Shown: positions 1-8,794 of the stretch, one piece after another
Layout of the letters: each line of letters starts with the position of its first letter
Numbering within the stretch: the first letter of the stretch is position 1
From: Synechococcus sp. PROS-U-1
Lineage (GTDB): Bacteria; Cyanobacteriota; Cyanobacteriia; PCC-6307; Cyanobiaceae
DNA length: 64,000 bases
NCBI RefSeq assembly: GCF_014279755.1
Contig: NZ_CP047951.1
Coordinates: forward strand, 1,612,001-1,676,000
Reading direction: 5' to 3'
Translations under genes and position numbers: made by a program
The notes under the pieces: model-generated
What the model was told of the DNA's origin: nothing
Databases searched by the model: none
Seen by the model: only the letters and a program-made list of their open reading frames with translations

Positions 1-68
1 CCATCGACGTGGATCACGTCAGCCATCCACCAGTCATCGGAATTACTGTCGCCACAGATGACTGTCAT
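1..68 (-). CDS. Partial small conserved hypothetical protein (N-terminus only)
   Basis: The first 22 codons of a minus-strand gene that leaves the window at base 1. The visible peptide starts MTVICGDSNSDDWW and continues MADVIHVDG. The Trp-rich DDWWM start followed by a V-I-x-V-D-G run resembles small hypothetical proteins I associate with marine picocyanobacteria. The function is unknown, and only the extension beyond the window can confirm it. The ATG is at 66-68. Confidence 0.45.
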   Translation of the reverse strand, partial: MTVICGDSNSDDWWMADVIHVD

Positions 69-620
69 GCCTGCCTTCACCGACAAGAACACGGGCTGCG
101 ACCACTCCTCTGAGCGGGTGAACGGAACAACGGAATGGTCGACCGACATGCCACTGCAAAAAGTACAGCCGTACTGGCCGTGGTCAGTTGGTTTTGGCAA
201 CCAATTGGCGCAAAAAAGAGCGACCGCCCAGTCCAAGACTCGGACCAGGCGATGCACCCCCTCTCGTCGGGCGCAGCAAACCCGACTTTCAGGAAAGACG
301 TTCTCCTGACAAGCCAAGACGGGTCCGAGAAGAACGCCCTTGCACTGGACATGCGAAATCCACATGGGATCGCCAGCCTTGGTTCTGAGACGAGTTCCCG
401 TAGACGATTTGAGCGACAACCAGCATCAACCCTGCAAGGGGAAGAACGAACTGAACCATGCCCAGTGGACTGACGAATGGGGTTCAGAGGAACACGAAGC
501 AAGTGAATACCACTGACAAAAATCACTTCCGCGAGTTCACCGCCTTGCTCTTCTCAGCATGAGATCACCACGATCTAGATCGAGACTTGCCATCGTGTGT
601 GGTCAGAGTCACACCAGTTC
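69..620. other. Gap without a supported gene
   Basis: Several overlapping open frames exist on both strands, but none has a convincing start, composition or domain. I see no tRNA, terminator or repeat here. Confidence 0.4.
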
Positions 621-773
621 ATGGGAACGGATCTCACCGCCCTCCTCCTCTCATCGGTGTTTCTCGGGGTTGGTTTCATCATTGCCAAATACTTCCCTGA
701 GGCTTCGTTGTTGGCAGGGGTGTTCCTGGTAGGGCTGGCGATCCTCAACATCGCCCTGTTCTTCGCAACCTGA
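621..773 (+). CDS. 50-residue two-helix membrane protein
   Basis: A very short gene, ATG at 621 and TGA at 771-773. The product begins MGTDLTALLLSSVFLGVGFI, then a short polar turn (AKYFPEAS), then a second hydrophobic stretch ending NIALFFAT. This gives two predicted membrane helices joined by a hairpin loop. It has no recognisable family. The clean alternation of hydrophobic segments and short loop, with no competing frame of similar quality, supports a real membrane protein. Confidence 0.6.
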   Translation: MGTDLTALLLSSVFLGVGFIIAKYFPEASLLAGVFLVGLAILNIALFFAT

Positions 774-1229
774 AACCACCAAACGCGGATCCTCACGAAG
801 TAGCCAGAGACTGATTGGTCAAGGATGTCGGTGGTGGCCATCCAGAAATAACAGCAAGCATCGTGCGTGTGGACGGTGCTCAGCACCAGGTCGGTTTGCT
901 TGGCGGTGTCATCTTGCAGCAGGGTGGTGTTGCCAAAAAAGACAGCATCTGTTCAATGGCACAGAGCCCAAGCACGTCGGAAGGCCCTGCTTAGCTCATC
1001 AGTGCCCAACCCGAAGCCATGCTGGACAGAATCATTGAAGCAAGTGTCCGCTGCAAGCAACACAACAATGCCGATAGCGCTCTGAGGCTTTAAGCACACC
1101 AACCAGACAGCTGGAAGACAACGAAGCGCCAAAAAAATGGCAATACGTCCAGAAGTGACGGAGAGGGATGCAACCCGGTCAACGAATGGATGAACCCAGT
1201 GCCAAGAAGCGCCACCATTGCACCATTGA
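774..1229. other. Gap without a supported gene
   Basis: Only short, compositionally odd open frames are visible, and I could not support a gene or RNA here. Confidence 0.4.
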
Positions 1230-1529
1230 TCAACGCTTGATGCACCAAAAGCTCGTCTTGTAGTTCGAGTTCCTCTGCATCACTCGGCTGCCTTCACTGC
1301 GGCACTGCTGCATGGATGACATAGGCATAAGCACTGAGGTAGGCACAGCAGATGAGGGCTCTACTTTCTTCCAGACGTTGATCAATACAAGATGAGCACC
1401 CCCTTCTTGAATTACTACAGGCTGAACGGGGTTAGCATCAGCCCTGCCTGGAATCCAAAGGGCAGAGGAGAACAGAGCAAGAGCGAAGAAGCAACGAATC
1501 ACTGGATTGCGAAGGGCATAGCTGCCCAT
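1230..1529 (-). CDS. Possible secreted hypothetical protein
   Basis: About 99 residues. The first 30 form a plausible signal peptide: positive start MGSYALRNPVIR, hydrophobic core, then GRADA before a possible cleavage site. The rest (NPVQPVVIQEGGAHLVLINV and onward) matches no family I know and becomes Ser/Met-rich towards the end, so the 3' half may be non-native. I chose the ATG at 1529 because it directly precedes the signal-like segment. A plus-strand frame overlaps it, so this call is tentative. Confidence 0.28.
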   Translation of the reverse strand: MGSYALRNPVIRCFFALALFSSALWIPGRADANPVQPVVIQEGGAHLVLINVWKKVEPSSAVPTSVLMPMSSMQQCRSEGSRVMQRNSNYKTSFWCIKR

Positions 1530-1660
1530 ACCTATAGCTGTATGGAACAACAGGCACCCCCCAACGGGTGGAGATGGGAAGAGAAGATACCTCTATTTAG
1601 CCAAGCGGAATCAAACAAGAAGAAACCACACGAATGCTAACGAGGTGAAGCACGTGGGGA

Positions 1661-1689
1661 TTGCCTTGGGAATCGTTAGATAGTATAAG
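1661..1689 (+). promoter_or_regulatory. Sigma-70-type promoter for the 1707 gene
   Basis: TTGCCT at 1661-1666 and TATAAG at 1684-1689 are separated by exactly 17 bases. The pair lies 18 bp upstream of the ATG at 1707. Each box differs from consensus at two positions. Found by pattern only. Confidence 0.4.
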
Positions 1690-1706
1690 ACGTACCCAAT
1701 TGAATC

Positions 1707-1949
1707 ATGGACCCACTAATTCAACTTGCAGCAGGACTCTCTGCAATAGCCCTTGGCTCAATCGCATATTCATTGGTACCCATCAGTGAATCAGCAAAGA
1801 ATTTCAACTACTGTGTCGAGCAAAAAGTTGCGTGGTGGGAGGAAAAGGATGGACAGCTACACCCGTGGACAAGATCCAATCAAGTAGCATTCTGCAATGG
1901 AAAGGTTTACAAACTGAAGGTCAGCAACTTGAGCTCACTCAAAGAATAA
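1707..1949 (+). CDS. Small membrane-anchored hypothetical protein
   Basis: 80 residues. Residues 4-25 (LIQLAAGLSAIALGSIAYSL) form one membrane helix or uncleaved signal anchor. A soluble part follows with two Cys (YCVEQK and FCNGKVY) that could pair, and Trp-rich text (VAWWEEKDGQLHPW). No domain is recognised. A promoter-like pair directly upstream and even composition argue that it is expressed. The function is unknown. Confidence 0.6.
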   Translation: MDPLIQLAAGLSAIALGSIAYSLVPISESAKNFNYCVEQKVAWWEEKDGQLHPWTRSNQVAFCNGKVYKLKVSNLSSLKE

Positions 1950-2238
1950 GAGAAAGCATTAATTCCAAGCGAAACACCAGAAGCAAACACAACAATAAGA
2001 ATGCCGCGGGCATGGGGCAGACGCGACCACCTAAGGGCGCCCTCACTGTGCACAAGCAATAAAAATCCCCCAACGGCAGACGCAGTGGAGGGAGAATGTT
2101 GACCAGGAGCTTTTTAGCAGAGCCGAAGAGCCAACCCCGTCCAAAATCTAAGCTTACAGAATTTTCAGCGGACCAATTAAACCTAGGCTCCGGGTCATTC
2201 ATCCATTCGCCTAAATCATGAATAGGCGATCTTGTGGC

Positions 2239-2760
2239 TCAAAAACCAACAACATCAACTGCAATCAGTTGATTCTCCAGAGCATCTTGAACCGCGAGTT
2301 GGTCAGATTTTGAATACCAATTCACGGCATCATAATTCCAACTGTCGATATAGCTTGCCTTTTCTGCATCGTAGAAAGCAATTCTATCAATACCTGAATC
2401 CGTATCTTGATTGCTTGACTCTTCTCCACTACTTTCAGTTTCCTCATTATCTTGATCTCTTGAACCAAAACATTCATCTCCGAAGCAGATCGTATCGGTA
2501 CCATCACCACTGATAATTGTGGCTTCAGCCTCGTTCTCAGCTGAATTATCCTCAGGCTCGCTGCTATCTTCTTGACCAGGGGTGAAATAGATCATATCTG
2601 AACCGTGGCCGCCCATAATGCTAGTTTCCTCTTCAGCTTGGTCAGACTCATTGCCTGAATCTTTATTACTGATTTTGGCATCATATTTTTTCTGATAAGC
2701 ATCTTCTTTGGTTCCGATGCCAGCAAAAGCCTTAGAAGAGAATTTAAAAGTGAACGTCAT
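2239..2760 (-). CDS. Small acidic RTX-like calcium-binding protein
   Basis: 173 residues when started at the ATG at 2760, where the sequence becomes protein-like (MTFTFKFSSKAFAGIGTKED). Two degenerate RTX nonapeptide units are visible: GGHGSDMIYF near residue 50 and SGDGTDTICF near residue 87. A very acidic Glu/Asp/Ser-rich linker separates them. RTX units bind calcium outside the cell and are typical of type I secretion substrates. No enzymatic domain is visible. It shares a homologous upstream segment, including a CRP-type palindrome, with the 5280-5588 locus. It is much shorter than normal RTX proteins and could be a remnant or an accessory secreted peptide. Confidence 0.6.
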   Translation of the reverse strand: MTFTFKFSSKAFAGIGTKEDAYQKKYDAKISNKDSGNESDQAEEETSIMGGHGSDMIYFTPGQEDSSEPEDNSAENEAEATIISGDGTDTICFGDECFGSRDQDNEETESSGEESSNQDTDSGIDRIAFYDAEKASYIDSWNYDAVNWYSKSDQLAVQDALENQLIAVDVVGF

Positions 2761-2860
2761 GGTTTTAAGTGGTGTGTGGTCTGTGTCGTTGGAGTGTGTC
2801 CCCTTCGATGCACACACCATCTCCGGAGTCACTGGTCCACTCGATGACCTGAATCACAGC

Positions 2861-2884
2861 CCCCTGTGATGTTGATCACAGGGG
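2861..2884 (-). promoter_or_regulatory. Perfect CRP-type palindrome upstream of the RTX-like gene
   Basis: TGTGA (2865-2869), six bases, TCACA (2876-2880), extended outward by CCCC and GGGG: perfect 10-bp arms around a 4-nt centre. This matches the classical CRP half-site consensus TGTGA-N6-TCACA used by CRP-family regulators, including cyanobacterial cAMP receptors. It lies about 100 bp upstream of the start at 2760. No run of T follows, so it is unlikely to be a terminator. A second copy in the same context occurs at 5594-5613. Confidence 0.6.
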
Positions 2885-3206
2885 TTCAGATGCAGTGCAA
2901 TAAACAGTTTTAAAGCTGCTCCCAGGCACCACCCCAGGAGCCTGTCCTGCTCATCAACGGTCAGAAATGGGCTGAGCAAGACCAGGAGGAACTGAGTGAG
3001 CACTGGCTCGCCCATGTCCCGCACAACAAAAAACAAGCATCACTTGAAGACATCAGAGTAAATAGCGCTAGAAGCAGCCACCAATGCTCCCAGCAACTTC
3101 GCCTGGAGATTTGTCTGGATATCAAAACACCATGCTTTAGCAAAGCCTGCATCATCACAAAAAAGCCTTAAATGGGTTGTCTTAGGTATTGATCTCCTCA
3201 AGACGG

Positions 3207-3362
3207 CGAAACCGCTAGCTGAATTCAGCGGCGGTTTCGTTTGTTTGAAGATCGTGACAGTATTTTCGATCTTCATTTCGTTTCCTTTAAAAACGGTTAG
3301 TCGGTTACTGAATCCAGTTTCTCGGCGGCGAGTTCGTGGGTGTCCTCACCCCACGAACTCGC
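3207..3362. other. Cluster of three strong inverted repeats (possible structured RNA or terminators)
   Basis: Three hairpins follow each other. The first, near 3207-3239, pairs CGAAACCGC with GCGGCGGTTTCG and is followed by a T-rich stretch on the plus strand, so it could be a plus-strand terminator. The second pairs GAAGATCG (3247-3254) with CGATCTTC (3267-3274). The third pairs GCGAGTTCGTGGG (3328-3340) with CCCACGAACTCGC (3350-3362), a perfect 13-bp stem with a 9-nt loop. An open frame overlapping the first two (3040-3276, minus) has no supporting feature. Confidence 0.5.
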
Positions 3363-3839
3363 TTGGCTAAAGCTCATATCCATAGCCAAAGGTGGCATGT
3401 GACTTGGATAATCGTCAAATCAAGCGAGGACTGGTCTCCAGATCATTCATTTCGTTGAGGACCAGCCTTAGCAACCCGATGTACGGTATTAATTGTTGCG
3501 ATTAGAAGCCGAGTACACACTTGATGCCGGTGCACTTATTTTGAATTGCCACTCAATGGTCACCGTGCCGATAGAAGCGGATTGCTCGATGGATGCCTGG
3601 GGAATCGTCTACAACTAAGCGCTGGGTAAGTGCATACCGTACGCAGCATGTGAATACGAGCCAAGCAAAGAGCTCCATCTGGATCTAATTAGTGCGGCAA
3701 TAGTAAAAATAATTGTTCAAAAACTCTACGCGCTGGCAGGGACAGTGAATTAAAGGAGACTGGCTAGATGGACCTTTGATGCAGTGTTGATAAGCAGCTG
3801 CAAAGCAAGAAACACGATAAGACAACTCCATAAATATAA
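3363..3839. other. Gap without a supported gene
   Basis: A/T-richer DNA between the hairpin cluster and the end of the 3840-5117 gene. I see no open frame, RNA or repeat I can defend. Confidence 0.4.
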
Positions 3840-5117
3840 TTACACCCAGTTAATATTGTTCGGATGAGGGCCAAACAAAAAGATCACTTCTTCGCCCAAC
3901 CTAAAGCTGATATTCAAGCCATCAAGAGATGCTGTCAATGTGAAAGCGTCGCCTTCTGCAACATCAATATCGATCAAAGCTCGATCATTGGCATGACCCA
4001 TGATAGCCATAGTCGGAGTATTCGATTGCGTTTTGCCTGACCCGAAAGACCTTGTTTGCTTATCAGGTGCATCAATAAGGTATTGTCCGCCACCAGTGAG
4101 CAATACCATCGCATTATTTGATTTTGACAATTCCACATTGGCGGTATTGGTGTTCAAAACAAGCAGATCACTACCAAGAATTGGATCTTCGTAACTATCT
4201 AGGGGGTCAAGATCTGTTCTCTGTGGATTAAAAATGACCGCGTTACTCGACGTAAAGTCAACATGGTCTCCATTAGCAATCAAAAGATCATTCAAAGGAC
4301 TCCCAACTATTGGATCGAGCTGCTTATCAACATCTATTGTAATCGTAGTTTCATCTGAAAGAGTGTCAATAACACCTAAGTTCTTGAGGAAAGGGTGAAT
4401 CTCTAAATAAGGGGGATGCCCTGGATCTTTGACGGAGTCTTGGCGATTAAACATCAGCAAGAACGTCGAAGAGAACAATTCATACGAATCTCTAACGCTA
4501 TCTAAAGTAAATTCAGAGGGCAATGCTTCCATACCTTTAGGGTCAAAAGAAGACATGAATTTGTCAGTTGAAGGAAGCGTATAACTTGAGTCCCAGTATT
4601 CATGTATCGTCTTAGACGAATCAAATGCAGAAAGTTCAATTGGCGGAGGAGGTTGTATTCCTATACCAAATCTCTTGACATCCTCGGACAGATCTTCTGA
4701 GCTTATATTTTTAAAGATGAAACTCCATTGCTTACCAGTTGTGTCATTGTATTGCAGTGAAGATGAGCTCCCCCGGGCAGATACGGCAAAGTCAGAATAT
4801 TTCTCAAAATCAATAAGGAGCTTGTCAACTCCCAATTGGTAATCAACGATTGTACTAAATCCATCACTTATAGCAAACGAATCTTTACCTCTTCCACCTG
4901 ACAACTTGTTTCGAACTTTTCCACCCCTAAGAATGTCGCGTCCTCTCCCACCAAATAATTTATCATTGCCACCTTGGCCTCGGATATCATCATTGCCATT
5001 ATTACCCTTGATGAAATCCCCTCCATTTTTACCGAATATCAGTGAACTCTGGCCCCCATCGGAGTATTTATCTCGACGATTGCTAAGAGCCAACTTCTTC
5101 AGGAAACCACTTTTCAT
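3840..5117 (-). CDS. RTX (haemolysin-type calcium-binding) secreted protein
   Basis: 425 residues with no signal peptide. A block of RTX nonapeptides lies unusually near the N-terminus (about residues 27-80: FGKNGGDFIKGNNGNDDI, then GQGGNDKLFGGRGRDILRGG and GGRGKDSF). The segment STIVDYQLGVDKLLIDFEKY follows, typical of the strand after an RTX roll. Residues 150-425 are Asp/Ser-rich with no domain I recognise. RTX proteins usually leave the cell by a type I ABC exporter and fold on calcium outside. No exporter gene is in this window. A/T content is higher than in the chromosome to the right, consistent with accessory origin. Confidence 0.75.
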   Translation of the reverse strand: MKSGFLKKLALSNRRDKYSDGGQSSLIFGKNGGDFIKGNNGNDDIRGQGGNDKLFGGRGRDILRGGKVRNKLSGGRGKDSFAISDGFSTIVDYQLGVDKLLIDFEKYSDFAVSARGSSSSLQYNDTTGKQWSFIFKNISSEDLSEDVKRFGIGIQPPPPIELSAFDSSKTIHEYWDSSYTLPSTDKFMSSFDPKGMEALPSEFTLDSVRDSYELFSSTFLLMFNRQDSVKDPGHPPYLEIHPFLKNLGVIDTLSDETTITIDVDKQLDPIVGSPLNDLLIANGDHVDFTSSNAVIFNPQRTDLDPLDSYEDPILGSDLLVLNTNTANVELSKSNNAMVLLTGGGQYLIDAPDKQTRSFGSGKTQSNTPTMAIMGHANDRALIDIDVAEGDAFTLTASLDGLNISFRLGEEVIFLFGPHPNNINWV

Positions 5118-5279
5118 AATATTGGAAAGCCAATCATTCCATACAAGCCAGCCATGGAAGAGCCTGTGTTGAAATTTGATGATGAAAACCTGAGAGTTGA
5201 CTTACAAAAAAGGAAATATTTAAAAGCAATGTGTAATAATTATTAATCAACAGGAGGAAAGAAGTAGGGGACGAAAAGG

Positions 5280-5588
5280 TCATTCAGCGGAGTAGTCCTG
5301 AATACCAACAAAATCCTGTGATTCTTCCGTAGCCTGAATCTCAAGAATCTTCGAAAGTCTTGTTGACTTGAATGCAGTCTTCTGGATGTCGTCGAATCTT
5401 TGATCATTGATTTTCCATGATTGCTGTTGCAATACTCTGTTGTCTCTTCTCTGCGAGCTGCTCTTCAGGCCAGTCCTCGATTTGAAGGTCTTAGTTTGGT
5501 GCAGTTGTGAGTTTGTGTCGTCGAGCTCTCCCCCACCGATACACACACCATCTCGAGAACCACTGGGCCATTCCATGACCGGGCTCAA
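5280..5588 (-). pseudogene. Degenerate paralogue of the 2239-2760 locus (5' region conserved, start lost)
   Basis: An open frame of 102 codons reaches back to a TTG at 5588, but the DNA from about 5480 to 5690 aligns with the leader of the 2239-2760 gene (shared GATGGTGTGTG and GACGACACAAAC-like stretches, plus the CRP-type palindrome). At the place of that gene's ATG this copy has a non-start codon (the peptide reads HQTKTFKSRTG against LKTMTFTFKFSS). The downstream peptide shows no RTX repeat. It could be a decayed copy or a short gene using another start. Confidence 0.4.
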
Positions 5589-5593
5589 AGGGA

Positions 5594-5613
5594 CCTGTGA
5601 TCTTGGTCACAGG
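5594..5613 (-). promoter_or_regulatory. Second CRP-type palindrome
   Basis: CCTGTGATCTTGGTCACAGG: perfect 7-bp arms containing TGTGA-N6-TCACA. It sits in the duplicated upstream segment of the 5280-5588 locus at the same relative place as the palindrome at 2861-2884. The central six bases differ between copies while the arms are kept, as expected for a protein-binding site under selection. Confidence 0.6.
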
Positions 5614-5871
5614 GGCTTGAACCATTCCAACAGAGGGGTGTTTAAGGCTTATCCCAAGCTGCCAAGCCGGGGCTGTGCTGCTTTCAACGGTGAAATGCCA
5701 GCCATCGAATCGAGCAACAGTCCCATCAACACCGCTTCTCAGAGATCTTGGATGCCACCAGACAGCCCACGCTTGGGGGTGTCGAGAGGGTGGCCGGCTT
5801 GATTCTTAATCAGGCAGTAAACACACCTTGACTTTCGCTTCGTAAAACAGTCCTGCTGAATCAATCAAGCA

Positions 5872-6108
5872 GTGTCACGCGATTTTCTTCTGAACTCCCC
5901 CTTGCTGTCTTGGCTATTTGCAGCAGGAATCGTTTGGGGGCCGGATCTTCTCGCACTTCACTTACAGGAGAACAACTCGATTTCACAGCCAACAGACACA
6001 ATCCTGAAGTCACAACAACAGCATGACCATCGCTTGGTTGAGCACGGTGTAAATGATGCGGATCCTGACCGCACCAAATGGCTGCTGGATTTGTACGGAC
6101 AGAAATGA
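5872..6108 (+). CDS. Possible short protein with N-terminal hydrophobic segment
   Basis: 78 codons from a GTG at 5872. Residues 5-27 (FLLNSPLLSWLFAAGIVWG) could be a signal or membrane segment, and the remainder is polar and acidic. There is no family match, and a minus-strand frame of similar length overlaps it, so support is weak. Confidence 0.25.
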   Translation: MSRDFLLNSPLLSWLFAAGIVWGPDLLALHLQENNSISQPTDTILKSQQQHDHRLVEHGVNDADPDRTKWLLDLYGQK

Positions 6109-7410
6109 CGGTTTCAATGTACGGGTTTTGAAGATAAACCACCACTTGTTGGCACCACTTCGCACATTCGCGCGGTTGATCAGCATTTGTATCCGCAATT
6201 CAACCCCGATGAAGAATCCTGGGAGTGTCTTGGTGGCATGGGTGCAAAGACAAAGCCCGATTTCTCTGCAGCGATCTCATTAGTGACCTCAGAGAAATCA
6301 ACCCTAGTTGTCTCACAGTGATGATCGAGTTCCAGAGCCTGGCAACAGCAATAGAGGCCTAAGAAGCAACGGACTGCAATAACGCTCAGATTGTGGCAAC
6401 GTCACTACAAATTTTCTCTAAAATTCGCGACGGAGGAGATGAATCCAAGCACTGATTACCACTTCGCTAACAAAGCTTCAATGCAGCCTTGATCATCCTC
6501 TCCCAGGCTTTGATTGTCCGATGCCAGAGCGTCTGACGGCGGGTTTGAGGTCCTGATAGCCGTCGTAGTGGCAACCTTAGGTGCATACCAGCACAACATT
6601 GCCCCAGCTCATTTGAGCCGCGGCAGCGAGTCATTGGAACATCACTACCGCTTCGTTCAGAGGCATGGTGTTGACGGACGGTTCCACCCCAAGGAGCTTC
6701 CATCCAATGGTCGATCCACAGCCATTGGGCGCTGGTCACTGCACTGACTCCTTGCCAATGAGAGGTCCAGGAGTCAGACCAGCGTTATCTCACTGGCATT
6801 CAACAACGATGACAAGAGGTGCACATCGCGACCCAGGTGTAAGGACTCTGGTGACTTTTTTATGTTTCCAGTACAAGCCAGTCAATGGGCTCAGCAGGCC
6901 AGCCCCAGATTCGATCGAACAGTGACCAAAAGGCAATGAGCACGACAACTGATTGTCAGGAGCTTCTGCGGTAAGGAGAGTGTGTTCATTGAGATCGGAG
7001 GTGCCCATGACGGCCGACACTCCACCGCAGCACAACACAGAAGTCGCCTGACTTTTCAAGCCACTGCTTCACAAGTTTTCTCACCATCCCTGGGCTTGCC
7101 CTCAATCCCGTCACCGTCTCGTCGGGGGGCACTCATCAGAGTCAAAGAGCCCACCACCTGGAACCTTGGCCCCAGACGCTTGAAAAGCCCGACACTTCGC
7201 CTCTCGCCAGCAATGGCATACGGCTTGGTCCCTGTCTTGGGAAAGCAGGGGTGTCGGAAGCGAGACATAGGAGAGTCCACCCCATTCCTGTCGTAGATGG
7301 ACTGGACTCTCACCCCCCCCTCCCGATCGACTCAGGGGGAAACCATGCAGAAAGGAGCTAGATAGGCCGTCTTTCCAGCAGGAAGAGCGGTCTTCCTCTA
7401 TGAATGGTCC
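6109..7410. other. 1.3-kb stretch without a supported gene
   Basis: Many overlapping open frames of 60-105 codons exist on both strands. All are rich in Arg/Ser/His and lack family signatures, which is typical of non-coding GC-rich DNA. No tRNA or repeat array was seen. Small RNA genes cannot be excluded by eye. Confidence 0.4.
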
Positions 7411-7596
7411 ATGGACTGGATTCTTTCTGAGCGAGTGACTGACCATCAGGGCAAGGACCAGGGCTACTGGATTGATGAGATCGCCTTCCTTGAAGCACGG
7501 CTGAACGGCAGTCAAGGTGACATCGACAACGAGGATCGAGCTGCTTGTGAGGAAGCCTTGAAAGCAGCGAAGGCGAACTTGGCTGCCACGCGTTAA
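7411..7596 (+). CDS. Small helical hypothetical protein
   Basis: 61 residues starting MDWILSERVTDHQGKDQGYW. The second half (IAFLEARLNG, then EDRAACEEALKAAKANLAA) is strongly amphipathic and Ala/Glu/Lys-rich, so it probably forms a helical hairpin. No domain is recognised. The composition is soluble and acidic, unlike the Arg-rich noise frames around it. Confidence 0.6.
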   Translation: MDWILSERVTDHQGKDQGYWIDEIAFLEARLNGSQGDIDNEDRAACEEALKAAKANLAATR

Positions 7597-7760
7597 GCCG
7601 GTCACTGAAGGATCCTTCAACAGGATGAGTGAATCAATCAGGCACTCACCACCGTGTGATCACTTTCAATGTCATCAAGCTGAACCGTGCAAGGGCTTGT
7701 ACAGGAAGCGTTTCGTGCGAGCTCTATCAGTTGCCAAACACCACGACGGTGTGGATATTG

Positions 7761-7883
7761 ATGCTTCATCGCTTGGTCCATTGGCTGTTCCCGCTTGACA
7801 AACAACACCTCGAGCGAGTGAGCGACCACCCTCAGGCTTTGGTCAAGCTCACAGCGGAGCAATGCAGCGAAGGGGAAAAATGA
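7761..7883 (+). CDS. Possible 40-residue protein
   Basis: ATG at 7761 gives MLHRLVHWLFPLDKQHLERV and ends EQCSEGEK. Composition is plausible but there is no other support. A 58-codon frame from 7625 overlaps it in another phase, so a frameshifted single gene is an alternative. Confidence 0.2.
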   Translation: MLHRLVHWLFPLDKQHLERVSDHPQALVKLTAEQCSEGEK

Positions 7884-7912
7884 ATGTTGTGAGGGGAAAA
7901 ATGAATGTTGTG
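7871..7912. repeat. Exact tandem duplication of 21 bp
   Basis: The unit AGGGGAAAAATGAATGTTGT plus one G occurs at 7871-7891 and again, immediately adjacent, at 7892-7912. The perfect identity suggests a recent slippage event. Confidence 0.85.
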
Positions 7913-7962
7913 ATGGGTCTCAAAAATTGTTTTTTGAACATGCCTTGTGCTGAAGTGCAGGA

Positions 7963-8151
7963 ATGCTCGAATCTCGATCTGTCAACGAGTGGGAATCATG
8001 GCTGCAACGCCTTGACCAGGGTGATATTGAATGGGATGACAAAGAATCCCTGATGTTCTTGTCCAGCGTCCTGCTGTTCCTGTTCCCCAAACGCTGGATC
8101 CAGGAGATGCGATCTGCATCAACCAACAGGTTCGTGGATGAATTGCATTAA
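7963..8151 (+). CDS. 62-residue protein, paralogue of the 18281-18472 product
   Basis: Begins MLESRSVNEWESWLQRLDQG, then a WDD motif near residue 24, a hydrophobic stretch (LMFLSSVLLFLFPKRW) and a polar end. It aligns over most of its length with the minus-strand product at 18281-18472: shared ES[RK][ST]V..W..WL, WDD, LxxxS and P[KR]R. The conserved Trp and WDD positions define a small family of unknown function. One copy is here in the island and the other is inside the integrated element. Confidence 0.65.
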   Translation: MLESRSVNEWESWLQRLDQGDIEWDDKESLMFLSSVLLFLFPKRWIQEMRSASTNRFVDELH

Positions 8152-8286
8152 CAAGGATCTCAGAGACATCCGAATAACACACATCAATCAGGTTCTTTCT
8201 AAGAAGTGCACTCTAGAAATAAGACATTGACCACTGATTTAGCCAGCCAATCGGATCTTAAAAGCTGAACCCAATACCCCTGAAAG

Positions 8287-8496
8287 CTATTTAAGGCCTC
8301 TTTCTTTAGCATAACTCTTGTAGTGATTCGGGAACTCCTCCGCAAGGAGAACCAGCGTGGGGCTTGTAGAACCCATTTGTTCGCTCACCTCATCAAATAC
8401 CGAAGCGAAACAACTCTCACATCTGATTTCCAGACAGAGATCTTCCCAAGTTGTTTGTTTTTGGTGGTAACTTGCTACAAGCTGATTAAACGTCAT
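8287..8496 (-). CDS. Small hypothetical protein
   Basis: 69 residues, MTFNQLVASYHQKQTTWEDL onward, with two Cys (EIRCESCFASV) and an acidic middle, ending YKSYAKERGLK. The composition is well balanced and soluble. No family is recognised. No close neighbour on its strand suggests an operon. Confidence 0.55.
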   Translation of the reverse strand: MTFNQLVASYHQKQTTWEDLCLEIRCESCFASVFDEVSEQMGSTSPTLVLLAEEFPNHYKSYAKERGLK

Positions 8497-8668
8497 TGAA
8501 ATCTGCTTCTTTGTTCACTTCCAATCATAAAGCCCGTGCCTGAGGAAGAACATTGGATGTCTGCAAGATTGAACGTCTTGATGACGCCTCAACGGCGATG
8601 GTGACATCGGCAGGGGTTCGCTGCAGCATGAGCCTGGGGGCCAAGGCACGATTGACCAAAATTGAACG

Positions 8669-8794
8669 ATGAAACGACTGCTGCGACTGCTTCAGCGATG
8701 GACAGGCAAGCGAGACAAGCCCCCGTTGCACACGCCTGAAGAGCTGGAATGTTTTAAAACAGATGCCATCGAGAACCGCAGCAAGCACTACTGA
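8669..8794 (+). CDS. 41-residue basic protein, first of a coupled pair
   Basis: ATG at 8669. The product begins MKRLLRLLQRWTGKRDKPPL and ends ENRSKHY. The N-terminal part is an amphipathic basic helix. The TGA at 8792-8794 overlaps the ATG of the next gene in the arrangement TGATG, a classical mark of translational coupling. The function is unknown. The overlap is the main evidence that both are genes. Confidence 0.6.
   Translation: MKRLLRLLQRWTGKRDKPPLHTPEELECFKTDAIENRSKHY

Noticed and set aside
77-526. 149-codon minus-strand open frame
   Set aside because: Arg/Ser/Cys-rich with no fold or family features, overlapped by two plus-strand frames of equal quality.
3040-3276. 78-codon minus-strand open frame
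   Set aside because: Runs through two strong hairpins and has no supporting motif, although its second half has reasonable composition.
5594-5613. Terminator
   Set aside because: The palindrome has no following T-run on either strand and is conserved in an upstream position, so it fits a protein-binding site better.
6467-6747. Overlapping open frames on both strands
   Set aside because: Neither has a start, composition or family that separates it from chance in GC-rich DNA.
7111-7620. 169-codon minus-strand open frame
   Set aside because: Antisense to the better supported 61-residue gene at 7411-7596; low-complexity composition.
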